Source: JAJDIA01 sp031555145
GTDB taxonomy: Bacteria > Bacteroidota > Bacteroidia > Bacteroidales > Tannerellaceae
NCBI GenBank assembly: GCA_031555145.1
Contig: JAVBUR010000042.1
Span: 1 to 28,467 of the forward strand
DNA: 28,467 nucleotides
Direction of reading: 5' to 3'
Shown: positions 23,344-28,467 of the stretch, piece by piece
Numbering within the stretch: position 1 is the first letter of the stretch
How the letters are laid out: the number at the start of each line of letters is the position of its first letter
Notes under the pieces: model-generated
What the model was told of the DNA's origin: nothing
What the model saw: the letters and a program-made list of their open reading frames with translations, nothing else
Database searches by the model: none
Translations under genes and position numbers: made by a program

Positions 23344-23358
23344 GCATGGTATAGGCAT
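23338..23358 (+). repeat. Tandem duplication of 11-bp period across the mutY stop codon
   Basis: GTATAGGCAT appears at 23338-23347 and 23349-23358 with a period of 11 bp. The first copy holds the mutY stop TAG (23341-23343); the second repeats TAG at 23352-23354 in another frame. Confidence 0.85.
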
Positions 23359-23498
23359 AGCGAAGGTAATACGGAGAATCAAACACCACGGGATTTTGAT
23401 ATTGATTTGATTTTGCGCACGATGGTCTCTAAATAATTCTTATATTTACACCCTACAATTAAATCGACAGTTAACAAGACAGCCCGCAAAAAGGATAT

Positions 23499-26216
23499 AT
23501 GAGACCGGAAGACATAGAAGAAAACGACATCGAACAACCAGAAGAGGGTAATCCGGAAGTTTCCGAGAGTGAAACACCGGACGCAGCCTCTCATTCGGAA
23601 TATAAACTACCAGACAAACACGGAGGAAAGCCGACGCATCACCTGTCGGGGATGTATCAGAACTGGTTCCTGGATTACGCATCGTATGTGATCCTCGAAC
23701 GCGCCGTGCCGCATATCAACGACGGGTTGAAACCGGTACAGCGACGCATCCTCCACTCCATGAAACGGCTCGATGACGGACGTTACAACAAGGTCGCCAA
23801 TATTGTAGGGCACACCATGCAGTTCCACCCGCACGGGGATGCCTCCATCGGCGACGCCCTCGTTCAACTGGGTCAGAAAGACATCCTGGTCGACTGTCAG
23901 GGCAACTGGGGGAATATCCTCACTGGCGACGGCGCAGCTGCCCCGCGTTATATCGAAGCGCGGTTATCTAAATTCGCCATCGAAACGGTCTTCAATCCGA
24001 AGACCACCGAATGGCAACACTCCTACGACGGCAGAAACCGTGAGCCGGTCACACTCCCAATCAAATTTCCACTCCTGCTGGCGCAGGGTGTCGAGGGTAT
24101 TGCCGTCGGCCTTTCATCCAAAATATTGCCGCACAACTTCAATGAGTTGATCGACGCCTCCATTGCCTACCTGAAAGAAGAACCGTTCACGCTTTATCCT
24201 GACTTCCAGACCGGTGGCTATGTAGATATAGGCAAATACAATGATGGAGAACGCGGCGGGTCGGTTAAAGTACGCGCCAAAATAGGGAAGGTGGATAATA
24301 AGACACTTGTCATCTCCGAAATCCCCTATGGCAAGACAACGACCTCCATCATCGAATCGATCCTCAAGGCTAACGATAAGAACAAGATCAAGATACGTAA
24401 GGTCGACGACAATACGGCACAGAATGTAGAGATTCTTGTCCATCTCGCCCCGGGCGTATCGTCCGACAAGACCATTGACGCACTCTACGCCTTTACCGAT
24501 TGCGAGATCAGCATCTCGCCCAACTGCTGTGTGATCCGGGACAACAAACCCGCCTTCCTGACAGTCAGCACGGTATTGCGCCACTCGACCGGTCATACGC
24601 TCGAACTGCTGCGCCTGGAACTGGAAATCGACAAGGCCGAACAACAGGAAGCCCTCTTCTATGCTTCACTGGAACAGATCTTTATCGAAGAGCGCATTTA
24701 TAAAGATGCGGCATTCGAAAATGCCAAGGATATGGACGAAGCCATCGCACACATCGACCTTCGCCTTACCCCCTACAAGCCCAACCTGATCCGGGAAGTC
24801 ACCCGCGAAGACATCCTCCGCCTGATGGAGATCAAGATGGGACGCATCCTCAAGTTCAATGCCGAAAAGAACGAGCAACTGATCGCCCAGATCAAGGCCG
24901 CAATCGAAAAGATCGACTTCCACCTGGCACATATCATCGATTATACCATCGACTGGTTCGTCCGCCTGAAGGAAAAGTACGGAACCTCCTACCCCCGCAT
25001 GACGGAAATACGCAACTTCGACACCATCGAAGCGGCCAAAGTAGTCGAGGCTACCGAAAAACTGTATATCAACCGGAACGAAGGCTTTATCGGTATGGGA
25101 TTGAAGAAAGACGAGTTTGTATGTAACTGCTCCGACATCGACGATATCATCCTCTTCTTCCGTAACGGCACGTATAAGGTCGTGCGCGTAAGCGACAAAA
25201 TGTTTGTCGGCAAAGACGTGCTGCACCTCGATGTATTCAAGCGCAACGACAAGCGTACGATCTACAACGTGGTCTATCGCGACGGTAAGGCCGGCATCAA
25301 CTATATCAAGCGTTTTGCCGTAACCGGGGTGACGCGCGACAAGGAATACGACCTGACCCGTGGAACGTCCGGTTCGCGCATCCTCTATTTTAGTTCCAAC
25401 CCCAATGGCGAGGCCGAAACAATCAAATACGTACTAAAGCCGAAGCCACGCCTGAAAACACTGATGTTCGAGAAAGACTTCAGCGACATCACCATCCGCG
25501 GGCGCGATTCGATGGGTGTGATCCTGAGCAAATTCGAGATACACAAAGTGTCGCTCAAACAGAAAGGGAGTTCTACCCTCGGTGGCCGCCAGGTATGGTT
25601 CGACTGGGATGTGCTGCGCCTCAACTACGACGGCCGTGGCGACCAACTGGGCGAGTTCCAGAGCGACGACAAGATACTGGTGGTACTGCGGAACGGAGAT
25701 TATTACATCACCAACTTCGATCTCAGCAACCACTACGAAGATACGATCCTGACGATTGAAAAATATGATGCGAACACCGTATGGACAGCCGCCTTGTTCG
25801 ATGCCGACCAGGGATTCCGCTACCTGAAACGTTTCCAGATGGATGCGACAGTACGCAAGCAGAACCTGGTGGGAGAAAACCCCAAGAGCCGCCTGCACCT
25901 GCTTACGGCAGAGGCGTATCCGCGTATTGAAGTGGTATTCGGAGGAGGTGACAGCTTCCGTGAGCCGCTGGTGATAGATGCTGAAGAGTTTATCGGCGTC
26001 AAGAGTTACAAGGCCAAAGGAAAACGCATCACCACATTCGAGGTGGAAACCATCAACGAACTGGAACCGATCCGCTTCGCTTCTACAACTGAACCGGGCG
26101 AATCCAATGGAGAAGAAGACACCGACGGGGCGGATACCGATACGGGAGAAGAGACCCAGAGCAACTCAGACCTCTTCGATGAATTGACGGGACAAATGAA
26201 ACTTTTTGATGATTAA
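23499..26216 (+). CDS. parC: DNA topoisomerase IV subunit A
   Basis: This is the DNA-cutting subunit of a type IIA topoisomerase. The 905-residue protein has an acidic N-terminal tail (about 45 residues), the winged-helix/tower domain with H110-P-H-G-D-A-S-I-G-D119 in the quinolone-determining region, and the catalytic Tyr151 in AAPRYIEARLS. The C-terminal beta-pinwheel (about 500 onward) lacks a proper GyrA box (QRRGGKG); the nearest stretch is KQKGSSTLGGRQ. That absence supports topoisomerase IV over gyrase, as does an acidic C-terminal tail ending LTGQMKLFDD. parE is not in the window. Two envelope genes follow within 3 bp and 1 bp, suggesting one transcript. Confidence 0.92.
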   Translation: MRPEDIEENDIEQPEEGNPEVSESETPDAASHSEYKLPDKHGGKPTHHLSGMYQNWFLDYASYVILERAVPHINDGLKPVQRRILHSMKRLDDGRYNKVANIVGHTMQFHPHGDASIGDALVQLGQKDILVDCQGNWGNILTGDGAAAPRYIEARLSKFAIETVFNPKTTEWQHSYDGRNREPVTLPIKFPLLLAQGVEGIAVGLSSKILPHNFNELIDASIAYLKEEPFTLYPDFQTGGYVDIGKYNDGERGGSVKVRAKIGKVDNKTLVISEIPYGKTTTSIIESILKANDKNKIKIRKVDDNTAQNVEILVHLAPGVSSDKTIDALYAFTDCEISISPNCCVIRDNKPAFLTVSTVLRHSTGHTLELLRLELEIDKAEQQEALFYASLEQIFIEERIYKDAAFENAKDMDEAIAHIDLRLTPYKPNLIREVTREDILRLMEIKMGRILKFNAEKNEQLIAQIKAAIEKIDFHLAHIIDYTIDWFVRLKEKYGTSYPRMTEIRNFDTIEAAKVVEATEKLYINRNEGFIGMGLKKDEFVCNCSDIDDIILFFRNGTYKVVRVSDKMFVGKDVLHLDVFKRNDKRTIYNVVYRDGKAGINYIKRFAVTGVTRDKEYDLTRGTSGSRILYFSSNPNGEAETIKYVLKPKPRLKTLMFEKDFSDITIRGRDSMGVILSKFEIHKVSLKQKGSSTLGGRQVWFDWDVLRLNYDGRGDQLGEFQSDDKILVVLRNGDYYITNFDLSNHYEDTILTIEKYDANTVWTAALFDADQGFRYLKRFQMDATVRKQNLVGENPKSRLHLLTAEAYPRIEVVFGGGDSFREPLVIDAEEFIGVKSYKAKGKRITTFEVETINELEPIRFASTTEPGESNGEEDTDGADTDTGEETQSNSDLFDELTGQMKLFDD

Positions 26217-26219
26217 CGC

Positions 26220-27083
26220 ATGAAACATATCTTCTACCTGATAGTCGTATGGTTGGCGCTGTCGCCGGCCGTATCCGCCCAGTCGGAATCGGATGGCGAT
26301 CCGCCCTGGTCGGTAAATGAAGGTACCATGATCGGCCTTGGCAGCTACAACATGAAAGATTCCTACCTGAGTCCGAGTGCATCCCTGAACTATACCGGAT
26401 GGGGGCTGCGTATCCTGAACGAACGGATGAAGATGGTCAGCCTGGCCGATTACAATGTATCACGTCAACAGGTATTCAGTGTAGATATGGCCTTTACCGA
26501 CAACCCGGCTGGGACAGCGACCGAATTCGGAGCCTTTGTTGATTACTCACTCGCCTATCATTATCATTTCCGTCCGTTGCACAACCTGAAAATCCTTGTC
26601 GGTGGTGCGCCGCACCTCTTGGGAGGGTTCATCTACAACACCCGTAACAGCAACAACCCGGCCTCGGCCCATGTCGACCTCGACCTGAACGCTTCGGCCA
26701 TGGCCCTCTACAACCTGAAGATCAAGAATTATCCGCTGACCTTCCGCTACCAGATGGACATTCCCTTTGCCGGTATCCTCTTCTCGCCCCATATGGATCA
26801 ATCGTATTATGAGATGTTCGACCAGGGAAACTCGGGCGATATCGTCCGCTTCAACTCGTTCCACAACAAGTTTGCGATGAAAAACTATCTCACCGTCGAC
26901 CTGCCCGTATATAACTGGACTGTCCGGTTGGGATACCTGCACAGCTATTACTACACGGATGTAAACAATATCCGCACCCAGATATTCTCCCATACCTTCC
27001 TGCTCGGCCTCGTCAAAGAGTTTATCCCTTTCGGCGGCAAGCGGCTGAAGAATACCAACAAGTACAGTAGCGCTTACTATTGA
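26220..27083 (+). CDS. Secreted DUF3316-like protein of unknown function
   Basis: The 287-residue protein begins with a cleavable signal peptide (to about residue 20, VSAQSES), so it is exported. The mature chain is rich in aromatic residues and alternating hydrophobic strands (LAYHYHFRPLHNLKILVGG, YNWTVRLGYLHSYYY), a pattern fitting a beta-barrel or beta-rich outer-membrane protein, and it ends with an aromatic C-terminus (YSSAYY). I associate it with the Bacteroidota-restricted DUF3316 family from memory, which needs a profile search. It starts 3 bp after the parC stop and is followed after 1 bp by the S41 peptidase, so the three are almost certainly cotranscribed. No function is known. Confidence 0.75.
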   Translation: MKHIFYLIVVWLALSPAVSAQSESDGDPPWSVNEGTMIGLGSYNMKDSYLSPSASLNYTGWGLRILNERMKMVSLADYNVSRQQVFSVDMAFTDNPAGTATEFGAFVDYSLAYHYHFRPLHNLKILVGGAPHLLGGFIYNTRNSNNPASAHVDLDLNASAMALYNLKIKNYPLTFRYQMDIPFAGILFSPHMDQSYYEMFDQGNSGDIVRFNSFHNKFAMKNYLTVDLPVYNWTVRLGYLHSYYYTDVNNIRTQIFSHTFLLGLVKEFIPFGGKRLKNTNKYSSAYY

Positions 27084-27084
27084 G

Positions 27085-28137
27085 ATGATGACACGACGTT
27101 TGACAACCTATTGCCTGTTACTGGCCTGCCTCTTCCTCTCCGGATGCGACAAAGGGGTAGAGTATACCCGCTCGCCCCGCGAAAACTTCGAAGCGCTCTG
27201 GAAGATCATGGACGAACACTACTGCTTCTTCGCGTATAAAGACATCGACTGGGACGACGTACACCGCCAGTACAGCGTCCAGTTCACCGATACCATGAAC
27301 CAGTACGACCTGTTCAAGGTACTCGGCAAGATGCTGAATGAGGTAAAAGACGGGCACACCAATCTGGTGTCCTCCTTCAACGTATCGCGCTACTGGGCCT
27401 GGTATGAAGACTATCCCGCCAACTTCTCCACCGAAGTGAAGAATAAATACCTCGGGTCGGCCACCGAAGGCAACTATGCCCAGGCCGCCGGGGTACAATA
27501 CCGGACATTGGCCGACGGTCAGGTAGGGTATATGTACTACGGCAGTTTCTCTTCCGGCGTAGGCGACACGAACCTGAATCACATCTTCAATTTGTTCCGC
27601 GACTGCAAGGGGCTGATTATCGACATACGCGATAACGGCGGCGGGTCGCTGACATACTCCGACCTGATCGCCTCCCGTTTCCTCGACGAGCGGGTACTGA
27701 CCGGCTATCTTCGGCATAAGACTGGCAAGGGCCACGACGACTTTTCCGAGCCATACGCCCTCTACCTCTCGCCCTCCGACCAGGTCCGCTGGCTACGTCC
27801 GGTGGTGGTATTGACCAACCGCCACTGCTACAGTGCGGCCAATGACTTTGTGCAGAAGATGAACCTGGCACCCCATGTGGTGACCATCGGCGACACAACC
27901 GGCGGCGGTAGTGGCTTCCCCTTCAGTTCAGAGTTACCCAACGGCTGGGGAGTCCGCTTTTCATCCAGCCAGATGCTCGACGCTGATATGCAGCACACCG
28001 AGTTCGGTATCGATCCCGACATACGCGTGGATATGACGGCCGAAGACATTGCCAAAGGAAAAGACACCATCATCGAAGCCGGTATCGCCAATATCCTTTC
28101 CCGCACTCAGGACAACAACCCGCCTACAGCCAACTAA
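27085..28137 (+). CDS. S41-family peptidase, lipoprotein
   Basis: The 350-residue protein has a lipoprotein signal peptide (CLFLSGC, lipid attachment at C21), so it is membrane-anchored outside the cytosol. The S41 core is clear: DGHTNL with H91, the GLIIDIRDNGGGS segment at about 177-188, nucleophile candidate S250 in CYSAANDF, and the end motif EFGIDPDI near 306-313. The Lys seen in C-terminal processing peptidases (GKG) is replaced by TTGGGSG at 271-277. That points to the tricorn-like branch, which uses a histidine, rather than a Ser-Lys dyad. I see no PDZ domain. It is the last gene of the parC transcript. Confidence 0.88.
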   Translation: MMTRRLTTYCLLLACLFLSGCDKGVEYTRSPRENFEALWKIMDEHYCFFAYKDIDWDDVHRQYSVQFTDTMNQYDLFKVLGKMLNEVKDGHTNLVSSFNVSRYWAWYEDYPANFSTEVKNKYLGSATEGNYAQAAGVQYRTLADGQVGYMYYGSFSSGVGDTNLNHIFNLFRDCKGLIIDIRDNGGGSLTYSDLIASRFLDERVLTGYLRHKTGKGHDDFSEPYALYLSPSDQVRWLRPVVVLTNRHCYSAANDFVQKMNLAPHVVTIGDTTGGGSGFPFSSELPNGWGVRFSSSQMLDADMQHTEFGIDPDIRVDMTAEDIAKGKDTIIEAGIANILSRTQDNNPPTAN

Positions 28138-28213
28138 AAAATTATCGAAAGCATTGGTTGAGTGATTGATTTTGTGTTTCTTTGTAGGACAAAAACCTAA
28201 AGAAACACATGTT

Positions 28214-28467
28214 ATGTCATTGAATAAAGTCATCTTGATCGGTAATGTGGGCAAAGATCCCGAAGTTCGTTATTTTGACAGTGGAGCCGCTGTTGCCAAT
28301 TTCCCTATGGCTACGTCGGAAAGGGGATACACACTGGCTAATGGCACAGTAGTACCCGAGCGTACGGAATGGCATAACATTGTGGTACGCCGCGACCTGG
28401 TGCCTTTCGTGGAAAAATGGGTACGTAAAGGTTCGGGTGTATATGTGGAAGGAAAGATCCGCTCCCG
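28214..28467 (+). CDS. ssb: Single-stranded DNA-binding protein (5' part, cut by window end)
   Basis: The frame opens at ATG 28214 and runs off the window after 84 codons. MSLNKVILIGNVGKDPEVRY is the classic start of bacterial SSB, followed by the OB-fold strands with TEWHNIVV and VEKWVRKGSGVYVEGKIR. SSB protects single-stranded DNA during replication and repair. It begins 76 bp after the S41 gene. TTTCTTTG at 28177-28184 resembles a -7 promoter core, so it may have its own promoter. The C-terminal tail that binds partner proteins lies beyond the window. Confidence 0.96.
   Translation, partial: MSLNKVILIGNVGKDPEVRYFDSGAAVANFPMATSERGYTLANGTVVPERTEWHNIVVRRDLVPFVEKWVRKGSGVYVEGKIRS

Noticed and set aside
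27118..27735. 205-codon minus-strand open frame
   Set aside because: Antisense to the S41 peptidase, whose motifs are intact.
1..28467. CRISPR array, insertion sequence, prophage or toxin-antitoxin pair
   Set aside because: I looked for regularly spaced repeats, transposase or integrase motifs and small paired genes and saw none. mazG here is a pyrophosphohydrolase and is not accompanied by mazE/mazF.

Overview
The window looks like chromosomal core DNA from a Bacteroidales bacterium, most likely near Parabacteroides/Tannerellaceae (inference from protein families, not a database match). Evidence includes several Bacteroidota-style promoter cores of the form TAnnTTTG, almost no Shine-Dalgarno sequences, Bacteroidota-type families (LruC lipoprotein, RRM protein, DUF3316-like protein, 29-residue AURKAIP1/COX24 peptide, FxxPEGY-type anti-sigma protein) and lipoproteins with short signal peptides. 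I see no insertion sequence, prophage, CRISPR array or rRNA.

Layout. 1-239: non-coding, with nested inverted repeats. 240-1298 (-): ribD, divergent from a plus-strand run of prmC, recX, comF, then pyrE, an SRPBCC protein, argH and a Rieske-like lipoprotein (1358-6381). 6456-6636: tRNA-Gly(GCC) and tRNA-Leu(TAA) with a textbook promoter and a terminator. 6700-6870: GC-rich non-coding element. 6974-12416 (-): a run of RluA-type pseudouridine synthase, DsbD, MazG, ECF sigma factor, anti-sigma-like membrane protein and a periplasmic LTPEEA protein, ending in a terminator. 12417-13070: long leader, RRM RNA-binding protein and its terminator. 13080-14733: CPBP protease (+) converging on lptB (-). 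14952-16958 (+): LruC-domain lipoprotein. 17125-18643 (+): mlaE-mlaF lipid transporter pair, then a DUF362 ferredoxin. 19987-22077 (-): HU/IHF protein, the 29-residue ribosomal-type peptide and RNase G. 22261-28467 (+): mutY, parC, a DUF3316-like protein, an S41 lipoprotein peptidase and the 5' part of ssb.

Themes. Most genes are housekeeping: riboflavin, pyrimidine and arginine synthesis, translation termination, DNA repair and topology, and nucleotide-pool cleaning. A second theme is the cell envelope: LptB (LPS export), MlaE/F (phospholipid traffic), DsbD (periplasmic thiols), the sigma/anti-sigma/periplasmic cassette, CPBP protease and several lipoproteins. I see no obvious new defence or mobile system. 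The more interesting leads are the variant Rieske ligand set at 5944-6381, the repeat-bearing leader of the RRM gene, a perfect 15-bp hairpin in front of RNase G, the three-gene envelope-stress cassette, and two tandem duplications of 11-bp period that each straddle a stop codon (comF and mutY).
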